Source: Hyalangium gracile
GTDB lineage: Bacteria > Myxococcota > Myxococcia > Myxococcales > Myxococcaceae
DNA: 64,000 bases
Assembly: GCF_020103725.1 (NCBI RefSeq)
Contig: NZ_JAHXBG010000026.1
Span: forward strand, 1 to 64,000
Reading direction: 5' to 3'
Both the position numbers and the translations under genes were made by a program. The notes under the pieces are model-generated. The model had not been told where the DNA came from. It saw nothing but the letters and a program-made list of their open reading frames with translations, and made no database searches. The number at the start of each line of letters is the position of its first letter. Positions within the stretch are counted from its first letter, which is position 1. This document shows, one piece after another, positions 17,402 through 24,740 of the stretch.

Positions 17402-18751
17402 TCAGGGCAGTTGGGTGAGGGAGCAGGACGCGAAGCCAGGCGCCAGAGAAGACCTGAGCCAACACGCAGGCCGGTGGTGTTGTGGACCAGAGGGGGCCGT
17501 CTCCTCCAACCCGACGTGCCCACTTGTGTACTGGCGAGCGCTCACTCCTGCTGCTTCGCCCGGGCCCAGCGACGCAGGATTGCCCGCGTCCGCCGGCAGA
17601 GTGGCTTGTCGCTCGTTGGGGACGGGCTGCCTTACCACGGCCGTTGAAGCTTCCGGTGACGGAGCGGGTGGGCCTCCGGCGTCCACGGCCGAGACTGCCG
17701 AGAAGGAAGGAGGTGCCCAGGCAAGCATCAGGGTGGGCGCGGAACAGAAGCTGGCAGGAACACCGCCGGTGGTGGAGCGGAAGGCAGGTGGGGCCGCAAT
17801 GGATTCGGAGCCGCAGGAATCCTCCTGCCACTCGCCAACGGGGAGCGGAGCGGGTGGGGCCGAGGGAGCGTTCCGGCTCGAAGTGGCACACACATCGGCG
17901 CCCTTCTCCGCGTGGAGAGGGCCCCTGCCTGTCGGCTCGATTGGTTGCGAACTGGTATGACAGGCAGACCAGTTGCTGGCGTTCTCGCCCGACACGGGCA
18001 CCTCCCCGGAAGGCGGTAGGGGCACAGGCGCGGTGTGCGCATCACGCACCGGGGCCAGGCGGTCGAGCAGCGGCTCATCGGCGGCCTTCAGCAGCGCCGG
18101 CAGCTGTTGGCGAAGGGCCTGGGCGTCACGGTCGGCCAGGGAGTTGAACACGCACTGGGCCCACTGCTGGAGAGCCTCGGGTTGCAGTGCCGGCAGCAGC
18201 GCGTCCGCCAAGCCTCGGAAGGCCTTCTCCAACGACATCAGGAGCAGCAGGTGGCCGGGACGGTCCGCTGCTTGGGCCGCCAGCCGCAGCAGGTCGAACT
18301 CTCGCTCCACCCACCGGGTGCGCTTCTCCTGCCAGCGGGCCTCATCTCTCAGCGCGAAGCTGGCATTGAGCAGCAGTTCCACGTCCTGTTGGCTGGCGTG
18401 CTCGCAGCAGGCGGCCAGCAACTCCACCGTCACCTCGCGCTTGAGGGCGAAGAACCCTTCCAGCAGCGGCCGGCGGTCCATGTCTTTACGGCCCTCGGGC
18501 AGCAGCAGCTTCAGGTTCTCGAGCGACAGCGCTTCGCCCAGGGGCACCGTGCGGCTCTGTCTCCCGGGGTGTTGAACGATGAGTCCTCTGGCGGCCAGCC
18601 CCTGGAGGGCTCCTCGGATGGTGGTGCGCGACACGCCATAGCGCTGGGCCATCTGCCGCTCGGAAGGCAGCCTGCCTTTGGGCCACTGCCCCAGGGCAAT
18701 CGTTTGCTCCAACTGCTCCGCCACTCTCGACACCAGCCCCTTGTGTTCCAT
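17402..18751 (-). CDS. GntR/FadR-type transcriptional regulator with anomalous C-terminal tail
   Basis: ATG 18751 follows a GGAGG. Residues about 5-75 form a GntR winged helix (LPSERQMAQRYGVSRTTIRG) and residues about 85-235 an all-helical FCD-like effector domain, together the usual 235-250 residues of a FadR-subfamily repressor. The frame then continues for another 200 residues that are rich in Pro, Ala, Ser and Gly with no domain. This tail begins exactly where repeat copy B enters the gene (codons about 245-278). The natural stop was probably lost through insertion of the repeat or through frame decay. Whether the tail is translated is unknown. The palindrome in the repeat could be its operator, which is inference. 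Confidence 0.75.
   Translation of the reverse strand: MEHKGLVSRVAEQLEQTIALGQWPKGRLPSERQMAQRYGVSRTTIRGALQGLAARGLIVQHPGRQSRTVPLGEALSLENLKLLLPEGRKDMDRRPLLEGFFALKREVTVELLAACCEHASQQDVELLLNASFALRDEARWQEKRTRWVEREFDLLRLAAQAADRPGHLLLLMSLEKAFRGLADALLPALQPEALQQWAQCVFNSLADRDAQALRQQLPALLKAADEPLLDRLAPVRDAHTAPVPLPPSGEVPVSGENASNWSACHTSSQPIEPTGRGPLHAEKGADVCATSSRNAPSAPPAPLPVGEWQEDSCGSESIAAPPAFRSTTGGVPASFCSAPTLMLAWAPPSFSAVSAVDAGGPPAPSPEASTAVVRQPVPNERQATLPADAGNPASLGPGEAAGVSARQYTSGHVGLEETAPSGPQHHRPACWLRSSLAPGFASCSLTQLP
17919..18018 (-). repeat. Palindromic repeat, copy B, inside the 3' part of the GntR gene
   Basis: Inverted copy of the element at 10352-10449. Its core at 17950-17974 is a 10-bp imperfect palindrome (AACTGGTATG / CAGACCAGTT, one mismatch, 5-base loop). 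It lies where the conserved FCD domain of the GntR gene ends. The two copies face each other across 7.5 kb that holds the glycosyltransferases and the PPDK-like lipoprotein. Confidence 0.8.
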
Positions 18752-18877
18752 CCCCGCCACCCTCCTCGTTGCACGCCTCCTCCATCCAAGCAGAGGCCTC
18801 TGACAACGCATGCGGCAGCTCGAGGGAGGGGCTGCGCTCATTTCCGGGAGCAGCGACGATGGCCTGAAGACGGTGGG

Positions 18878-19627
18878 CTGCCTCTGAGATTCGTTCGCAC
18901 TGCTGGACTGCTGTCGGGCACGGCCCTCCTGCTGCTGACCGCTTGCCGTCCCAGGATCGAAGTGATGCTGGCCTCCCAGGAGGAGCGGCTACCAGCGCCT
19001 CGCTTCATGGTGGAGGATCCCGAGCATCCAGATCGTCCCCGCTACAGCACCATCCAGGTCTTCGACAGGCAAAGGCAGCTCTTGTGGCACCTGCGTGCCG
19101 AGCCGTTCGGTGAACAGCAGAGTGGTCGTCGGCTCTCGTATGGCGAGCGGGCCGAAGGCTTCGCGCTGGTGGAGGAACCTCGATCGCTCGAACCGGGCGG
19201 TCGCTACGTCCTCTTCGTCATCGGGGAGAACCGGGGCTCGCTCCACTTCGACGTGGACGAGGAGGGCTTCGTCCACGCCGTGCCCCCGTCGAGGCGGGCC
19301 TACTCGGGAGGAGCGGCCGGCCCAGGATGCTGCTTGCGCACCCGGATGCGCATCCGCGGGTTCCGTGGATCCTCATGCTCCTGCTGGCCCGCCTTCACGT
19401 GGCGCTTCACCTGGATCTGGTGCTTGCCCCCGACGCTCACGAGCGACTCGACCATCTTCTCCGCGTCCGGGAGCTCGCCGCTCGCCTCGGCGAGCCGGAC
19501 GATGACGCGCGTGCCCGGCTCCTGGGCGTCCGGCGGAGAGGCCTGCACGGAGAGAGAGAAGAAGCTGAGGACGACGAGGACACGGCTCCACATGTTCGCG
19601 CGCATGGTGCGCCTCCTTTGGCGTTGA
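18878..19627 (+). CDS. Small lipoprotein gene with unclear start and end
   Basis: The coding signal is clear in the middle. A signal segment GLLSGTALLLLTACRP has a lipobox, and about 105 residues follow that end naturally around RYVLFVIGENRGSLHFDVD and VHAVPPS. The frame lacks ATG, GTG or TTG between the lipobox and the divergent GntR start. The likely initiation codon is a CTG at 18878 or 18884, or a GTG far upstream at 18743. The frame also has no stop until 19627, so it runs 300 bases antisense through the opposite gene. Either an unusual start and a long tail are real, or a sequencing error or frameshift hides the true ends. Family unknown. Confidence 0.5.
   Translation: MPLRFVRTAGLLSGTALLLLTACRPRIEVMLASQEERLPAPRFMVEDPEHPDRPRYSTIQVFDRQRQLLWHLRAEPFGEQQSGRRLSYGERAEGFALVEEPRSLEPGGRYVLFVIGENRGSLHFDVDEEGFVHAVPPSRRAYSGGAAGPGCCLRTRMRIRGFRGSSCSCWPAFTWRFTWIWCLPPTLTSDSTIFSASGSSPLASASRTMTRVPGSWASGGEACTEREKKLRTTRTRLHMFARMVRLLWR
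19300..19605 (-). CDS. Small secreted protein, unknown function
   Basis: The protein has 101 residues. AAAGGAGG lies at the ideal distance before ATG 19605, which supports it over the opposite-strand frame. A signal peptide (about 1-22, ending VQA) is followed by a short domain with RVIVRLAEASGELPDAEKM and a basic tail ending in several Pro. No Cys occurs in the mature part. It is convergent with, and overlapped by, the lipoprotein frame on the plus strand. I do not recognise the family. Confidence 0.7.
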   Translation of the reverse strand: MRANMWSRVLVVLSFFSLSVQASPPDAQEPGTRVIVRLAEASGELPDAEKMVESLVSVGGKHQIQVKRHVKAGQQEHEDPRNPRMRIRVRKQHPGPAAPPE

Positions 19628-19693
19628 GTGCCGACAGGAGGTACGGACCCCGCGAAAAAGTGTGACAGCCCGTCTGCCTCGGGCGCCAGGCGC

Positions 19694-20728
19694 TCAGGCG
19701 AGCCCGCGCTCGAGCTGGCCGACCAGCATCAGGAGCCCCGCCCGCTCCGAGTCCCCGAGCCGGCCCGAGGCGTCGCACCGCTCCAGGAGCTGCTCGGCCG
19801 AGGCACGCCCCACCGCCGCCATGGGCGACAGCGTCTCGAGCTTCGCCAGCAGGTCGATCAGCGAGCGCAGCGTCGATGCGTCATCGCGAACCTCCGCCAG
19901 GAAGCGGACCCTCGGCTCGGGACGCGCGCAGGACTCGCGCACGAGCTGCTCCAGCCAGCGGGCGGTGGCCTCGATCTTGGGGTAGTCGAGCTTCTCCGGC
20001 GTGTCCTCCGGCGTGTGGTAGTGGCGCCAGCGTCCGTTGGTGAGGAAGAGGAAGGGCACGTTGCGGCGCCAGAAGCCCCAGTAGTCCGAGAGGGGAGGCA
20101 CCGTCTCCGCGTCGAAGCGCCGGATGACCACTCCCGGCTCCATCCGGGCCATCCGCTCCACCAGCGCCCCGGTTCCCTCGCTGCGCTCCGCCCCGAGCGC
20201 GAACACGGACCGGCGGACATCGTCCGGTGCTCCCTCGGGCCCGATCGCGTGTCCGACCAGATCCATGCAGACCATCAGATCGATGGTGTCCAGGGGGACG
20301 GTCGGGTGACGCGCGAAGTGCTCCGAGCCCATCGCCTCCGAGAGGAAGTAAGGCGGCTCCTCGCCGTCGAACGCGGCGAAGAGGACGCCTCGCCCCTTGG
20401 GAGGGTTGCGTCGCAGGGCCCGGGCGACCTCCACCATGATCGCCACCGCCGCCGCGTTGTCGTCCGCGCCGTGGAAGGTGTGGCTGCCCTCCCGGCCCAG
20501 GTGATCGTAGTGGGCCGCCACGAGGACCCACCGATCCTGCTCACCCCGCAGCGGCGCGAGGATGTTCGCTCCGTTGCAGCCCGGCACGGGCTGCTCCACG
20601 GGCTCGAGCCCCGCCTCCCGGAACGCCTCCACCACGAGGGCTCGCGCGGCTCGACCCCCGGCACTTCCGGGGGCACGGCCGGCGCACTGGCTGGAACAGA
20701 GACTCTCGACGAAGGTTCTCAGGGTCAT
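19694..20728 (-). CDS. M28 family zinc peptidase, cytoplasmic
   Basis: The protein has 344 residues and no signal peptide. The dizinc site of M28 is visible in order: AAHYDHLG (His), FHGADDNAAA (Asp), FDGEEPPYF (Glu-Glu), CMDLVGH (Asp) and HYHTPEDTPEKLD (His). It should remove N-terminal amino acids from peptides. About 80 C-terminal helical residues follow the catalytic domain and may dimerise or regulate it. The start lies 17 bases after the stop of the upstream phosphodiesterase-fold lipoprotein gene, so the two genes are likely cotranscribed, though one product is exported and the other apparently is not. Confidence 0.9.
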   Translation of the reverse strand: MTLRTFVESLCSSQCAGRAPGSAGGRAARALVVEAFREAGLEPVEQPVPGCNGANILAPLRGEQDRWVLVAAHYDHLGREGSHTFHGADDNAAAVAIMVEVARALRRNPPKGRGVLFAAFDGEEPPYFLSEAMGSEHFARHPTVPLDTIDLMVCMDLVGHAIGPEGAPDDVRRSVFALGAERSEGTGALVERMARMEPGVVIRRFDAETVPPLSDYWGFWRRNVPFLFLTNGRWRHYHTPEDTPEKLDYPKIEATARWLEQLVRESCARPEPRVRFLAEVRDDASTLRSLIDLLAKLETLSPMAAVGRASAEQLLERCDASGRLGDSERAGLLMLVGQLERGLA

Positions 20729-20745
20729 GGCGGCGTAGGGGAGCG

Positions 20746-21837
20746 TCAGCGCTCGATGCGGAAGGTGACCACGGTACCAGCATGGTCGGAAGGCCAGAGA
20801 CTGGACGCCGTGCGGTCTCCCAGCTCGTCCCCGACGACCTCGGCCGAGACCGGCTGGAGCCGGTCACCCTTGTAGAGCACCAGGTCGATGCGCTCGTCCA
20901 GGGCCGCGGTGCTGGTGTCGTTCACCCGATCACTGAAGCAGCAGGTGAAGCCGGGGCCCGAGCCCGCCACCGTCCAGGCGTCGGTGTAGCCCGCGTCGCG
21001 GAGGATGCCGTAGCCCGGCGTCGGGCTGCCGGGACCGCTGTTGAGGTCGCCCACCACGATGACGGGCTGGGAGTAGCCCCCGAGGGCCGCCACCAGCTCG
21101 CGAGACTGCTGCTCGTTGGCGGGCATGATGCCCTCCACGTGGGAGTTGACGAAGGTGAACCTCGCGCCGTCCACGGTGGCGTCCACCTTGGTGAAGCCGC
21201 GCGTGAAGGTGACGGAGCCGCCCCCCGTGGCCACCTGCGCGTTGTTCACGTAGTTCCGCTCCACCACCTCGGAGGTCCGCACGTCTCCGCGCGCGAGGAT
21301 CACGTCGTAGTCCGTCAGGCGGATGTCCGTGAGATCATTCGCGTTGCTGGAGAGCGCGGCCGGCAGCTCGGAGTCCGCGTTCCTCACCCGCGCCGCGATG
21401 CGGTAGTCGAGCCCCCGCTCCCGGAGCTGCTGCTGCAGGATGGCGACGAAGTCCGAGGCATCCACCAGCGCGTTCACCGCTCCGTTGGAGAAGAAGTCGC
21501 TGGGGTACTGCGTCCGGTAGAGGGACACCTCCTGGAGCCCCACCAGCGCCGGGTTCTTCTCGGCGATCTCGGCCGCGAGCGCCCCGGCGCGCTCCTGGAA
21601 GTTCGTCGCCTGCACCGTGGCGAACAGCTGCCCGGCGATGCCAGGAATCTCCTGCCGGGTCTTCGCCTGCGCGAGCAGGAAGATGTTGCCCCCCAGGTAG
21701 ATGTTGCGCGTCATCACGGTCACGTCGACCGGTCCGGTCGGCGTCTTGTCGTCCTCACCGCAGCCGGTGAGGGTCAGGGTGGAGCCAGCGAGCAGGGCGG
21801 TCAGCAGGCGAGGCCCGCGACGAGAGAGGAGGCGCAT
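20746..21837 (-). CDS. Endonuclease/exonuclease/phosphatase-fold lipoprotein
   Basis: The protein has 363 residues. Its signal peptide ends in LTLTGC, giving a lipid-modified Cys26. The EEP metal-dependent hydrolase fold is marked by MTRNIYLGGN, GLQEVS, FVNSHVEG, VVGDLNSGPG and the late SDHAGTV. These provide the metal Glu, the catalytic His/Asp pair and the terminal His. Likely substrates are extracellular DNA, phosphoesters or lipids, and the sequence does not decide between them. A pair CC in FTCCFSD may form a disulfide. It heads a two-gene unit with the M28 peptidase. Confidence 0.9.
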   Translation of the reverse strand: MRLLSRRGPRLLTALLAGSTLTLTGCGEDDKTPTGPVDVTVMTRNIYLGGNIFLLAQAKTRQEIPGIAGQLFATVQATNFQERAGALAAEIAEKNPALVGLQEVSLYRTQYPSDFFSNGAVNALVDASDFVAILQQQLRERGLDYRIAARVRNADSELPAALSSNANDLTDIRLTDYDVILARGDVRTSEVVERNYVNNAQVATGGGSVTFTRGFTKVDATVDGARFTFVNSHVEGIMPANEQQSRELVAALGGYSQPVIVVGDLNSGPGSPTPGYGILRDAGYTDAWTVAGSGPGFTCCFSDRVNDTSTAALDERIDLVLYKGDRLQPVSAEVVGDELGDRTASSLWPSDHAGTVVTFRIER

Positions 21838-22113
21838 GGATCTCGAGGTGGAAGGGGAGGCCCGCGAGGCGGGCGGGTGCGGAAGTGCACCCCGTTCGCG
21901 AATGTAACAGGAGCGTCACGAAGGGAGAATCGAGGCCCCGCTTCTCCAGGCCGAGGGGCTCCTGGCTTCTCGGGAGACGGGAAACTGGACCCGTGTCCAC
22001 CCGCATCCATCCGCTGGTGAGCACCCGCACGCAGCGTCTGTTAGCCAGCAAGACGATCACCCTCATGGGCGTGGCCGGCAGCTCGCTTCCTTCCTACCTC
22101 TGGGCGTGCCCCT
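21838..22113. other. Intergenic region between divergent lipoprotein and efflux operon
   Basis: The 276 bases hold the promoters of both the leftward EEP lipoprotein and the rightward TolC-adaptor-pump operon. I see no regulator gene, no clear palindrome and no coding frame here. Confidence 0.4.
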
Positions 22114-23592
22114 ATGAACGCCCTGCTGCTCGCTGCATCGTTGTTGCCTGTCGGACTTCTTCCCGAGGGGGTGACGGCCCAGGTTGGCCCGAAGCCTGCC
22201 CAGGCTCCCGCCGCTGGTAGCCCGGCCACACCCGCGGCTCCCGCGCCGCAACCGCCCGCGGCTGCCACGCCTCCTCAGCCCCAGGTCTCGGATCCGCTGC
22301 TCGCCCCGGTGCCATCGGCGGCGCGCGAGCTGTCCTCCTGGGGAGAGGCGCTCGGGTTGCTGCGGCGGCGCTCCACGGATCTCCAGGTGGCGCTGGCCCA
22401 GGTGGAGGCCGCCGCGGGGCAGTGGCGCATCGCGCTCGCCGCGCTGCTTCCGACCCTTCAGGGGACGATCAATGTCCAGTACAACGTCCTCAATCCGGAG
22501 GCGACGAGCTTCATCGGAGGCGGCGGTGTGGGCGGCGGCGTCGGCGGCGGTGTGGGGGGAGGAGGAGGAGACAGGACGCCCACCTCGCCCCTGGGCGTGG
22601 GGCTGCTGAGCGCCACGGTGCCGCTGGTGAACCTGAGCGCGTTCACCGCGCTGGGCTCGGCCCGCGAGTCGCGGCGCGCGGCCACCTTGTCCCTGGCCGA
22701 CATCCGCAGGCAGCTCACGGGGCGGCTCGCCAGCGCGCTCGTGTCGGTGGTGGCCTCGGAGCGGCTGTCCGAGGTGAACCGCGTCAACCTGCGCACCGCG
22801 CTGGAGCGGCTCGCCCTGGCCCAGCGCCGGCTGGAGCTGGGCGCCGGCACGCAGCTGGACGTGCTTCGCGTGCAGCAGGACGCGGAGAGCGCCCGCGACG
22901 CGGTGGTGACGGGCGACGAGTCCCTGCGGCAGGCACGTGAAACTCTCGGCCTGGCGCTCGGGGTGAAGGGGCCGGTGGGGCTGGCGTCCAACACGAACCT
23001 GGTGGCGCTGCTCTCCCAGGTCCGCCAGGACTGCCGGCCGCTCGACACGCTGGACAGCCGGCCGGACCTGGCCGCGGCGCGCGCCCGCCTCACCGTGGCC
23101 GAGCGCGCGGTGACGGAGGTGAAGACCGCCTACGCCCCGACGCTGGCGCTGCAGAGCACCACGGCGGCCCTCACGGTGGAGCCCGGCTTCGCGGAGGTGC
23201 CTGCCTGGAACATCGGCGCGGCGCTCGTGCTGCCCTTCTGGGATGGAGGCGTGCGAGAGGGCCGGCTGCGGCTGGCGCGGGCCCAGGCGGAGGTGGCTCG
23301 GCAGGAGGTGGCGGCGCGGGAGCTCTCCGTGACGGCGGAGGTGGCCCAGGCCCGGCGCGCGGTGGAGGTGGCCCAGGCGGCGCGAGACATCGCCTCCCGA
23401 GCCCGGCACCTGGCCGAGGAGAGTGATCGGCTCACCCGGCGCAGCTTCGAGGTGGGCACGGGGACGAGCCTGGAGCTCGTTCAGTCGGCGGGCGCGCTGC
23501 GGCAGGCGGAGCTGCAGCTGGTGCTGCGCGAGTTCCAGTTCCAGGACACCCAGGTGACGGCATTTCTCGCGGAGGCGGCATGCGACTGGTGA
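22114..23592 (+). CDS. TolC family outer membrane efflux protein
   Basis: The protein has 492 residues, with a signal peptide to about residue 22 followed by a Pro/Ala-rich linker to about 65. Two copies of the TolC helical repeat follow, the second half beginning near LDSRPDLAAARARL. A glycine run (about residues 135-152) is inserted in the first repeat at the place expected for an extracellular beta-hairpin loop. It forms the outer-membrane duct of a tripartite pump. The adaptor gene begins inside its last 13 bases, so translation is coupled. The ribosome site is weak. Confidence 0.92.
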   Translation: MNALLLAASLLPVGLLPEGVTAQVGPKPAQAPAAGSPATPAAPAPQPPAAATPPQPQVSDPLLAPVPSAARELSSWGEALGLLRRRSTDLQVALAQVEAAAGQWRIALAALLPTLQGTINVQYNVLNPEATSFIGGGGVGGGVGGGVGGGGGDRTPTSPLGVGLLSATVPLVNLSAFTALGSARESRRAATLSLADIRRQLTGRLASALVSVVASERLSEVNRVNLRTALERLALAQRRLELGAGTQLDVLRVQQDAESARDAVVTGDESLRQARETLGLALGVKGPVGLASNTNLVALLSQVRQDCRPLDTLDSRPDLAAARARLTVAERAVTEVKTAYAPTLALQSTTAALTVEPGFAEVPAWNIGAALVLPFWDGGVREGRLRLARAQAEVARQEVAARELSVTAEVAQARRAVEVAQAARDIASRARHLAEESDRLTRRSFEVGTGTSLELVQSAGALRQAELQLVLREFQFQDTQVTAFLAEAACDW

Positions 23593-24731
23593 GCGTGGGC
23601 GGAGTGGGGCTGGCGATCCTGCTCCTGGCCGGGTGCGGCAAGAACAAGGCCTCGGAGGGACCGCAGCAGGGCCCACAAGGCGCCAACGGCGCCCTCCCGG
23701 TGGAGGTGCTGGCGCTGAAGCCGGGCGAGGTGCGAGACGCCCAGGAGTACCTGGGGCAGGTGCTCTCCCGGACCAGCGTGGAGCTCCGTCCGCAGGTGGC
23801 GGGCTCCGTCCAGGCCATCCGCGTGAAGCCCGGCGAGCGGGTGAAGCAGGGGCAGGTCCTGCTGGTGGTGGATGCCCGGCAGCAGCGCGCGGATCTGCGC
23901 GCGGCGGAGGCGCAGCGGGCCTCGGCGCTGGCCAACCGCGAGTTCGCGCGGAGCACGAGCGAGCGCGCCGCCCAGCTCCTGAAGGAAGGGCTGATGAGCC
24001 GTCAGGACTATGACCAGGCCGTGGCGCAGGCCGCGTCGGCCGAGGCCAGCGCCCGGGCCGCCGAGGCGCAGAGCCAGGCCCAGCAGGTCCAGCTCGGCTA
24101 CCACGAGGTGAGCGCGCCCTTCGCGGGGGTGGTGGGCGACATCCCGGTGAACGTGGGCGACTACGTCACCCCGGAGATGGCGGTGACCAGCGTGGACCAG
24201 AGCCAGGCGCTGGAGGTGTCCGTGCAGGTGCCGGTGGAGAGCGCCGCGCGCATCGAGGTCGGGCGCACGGTGGTGGAGCTGCTGGACACGGAGGGAGAGC
24301 CGAACGTGAGCGCTCCCGTCTTCTTCGTGGCCCCCACGCCCACCGGCAACACCCAGCTGGTGGAGGTGAAGGCCGCCTTCGAGAACACGACGGGGCTTCG
24401 CTCCGGGCAGTTCGTGCGCGCGCGCGTGGTGTACCAGACGCGCCAGGCGCTGCTGCTGCCCACCTATGCGGTGTCGCGGCTCGGCAGCCAGGCGTTCGCC
24501 TTCACGGTGATTCCGGGGGATGGCGGCACCGTGGTGCAGCGCCAGCCGGTGACGCTGGGGCAGATCGAGGGCAACGCCTACGAGCTGGTGGGCGGGCTGG
24601 AGGAGGGCACCCGGGTGGCGGTCAGCGGCGTGCAGCTGCTCCGGGACGGGCAGCCGGTGCAGCCCAAGCCGGCGACACCCAGGGGCTCCCAGGAGACGGG
24701 CGTGGGCGGAGCCTCGGACGCGGGGCAGTGA
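23580..24731 (+). CDS. RND efflux periplasmic adaptor lipoprotein
   Basis: The protein has 383 residues. The signal peptide ends in LLLAGC, so Cys19 is lipidated as in AcrA. Biotinyl-lipoyl-like halves (RPQVAGSVQAIRVKPGERVKQGQVL and the later SAPFAGVVGDIPVNVGDYV) flank a long coiled-coil hairpin rich in Ala, Glu and Gln. Beta-barrel and membrane-proximal domains follow. It bridges the TolC homologue and the RND pump encoded on either side. The gap to the pump gene is only nine bases. A short Pro/Gly-rich tail ends the protein. Confidence 0.95.
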   Translation: MRLVSVGGVGLAILLLAGCGKNKASEGPQQGPQGANGALPVEVLALKPGEVRDAQEYLGQVLSRTSVELRPQVAGSVQAIRVKPGERVKQGQVLLVVDARQQRADLRAAEAQRASALANREFARSTSERAAQLLKEGLMSRQDYDQAVAQAASAEASARAAEAQSQAQQVQLGYHEVSAPFAGVVGDIPVNVGDYVTPEMAVTSVDQSQALEVSVQVPVESAARIEVGRTVVELLDTEGEPNVSAPVFFVAPTPTGNTQLVEVKAAFENTTGLRSGQFVRARVVYQTRQALLLPTYAVSRLGSQAFAFTVIPGDGGTVVQRQPVTLGQIEGNAYELVGGLEEGTRVAVSGVQLLRDGQPVQPKPATPRGSQETGVGGASDAGQ

Positions 24732-24740
24732 GGGGCGCGC

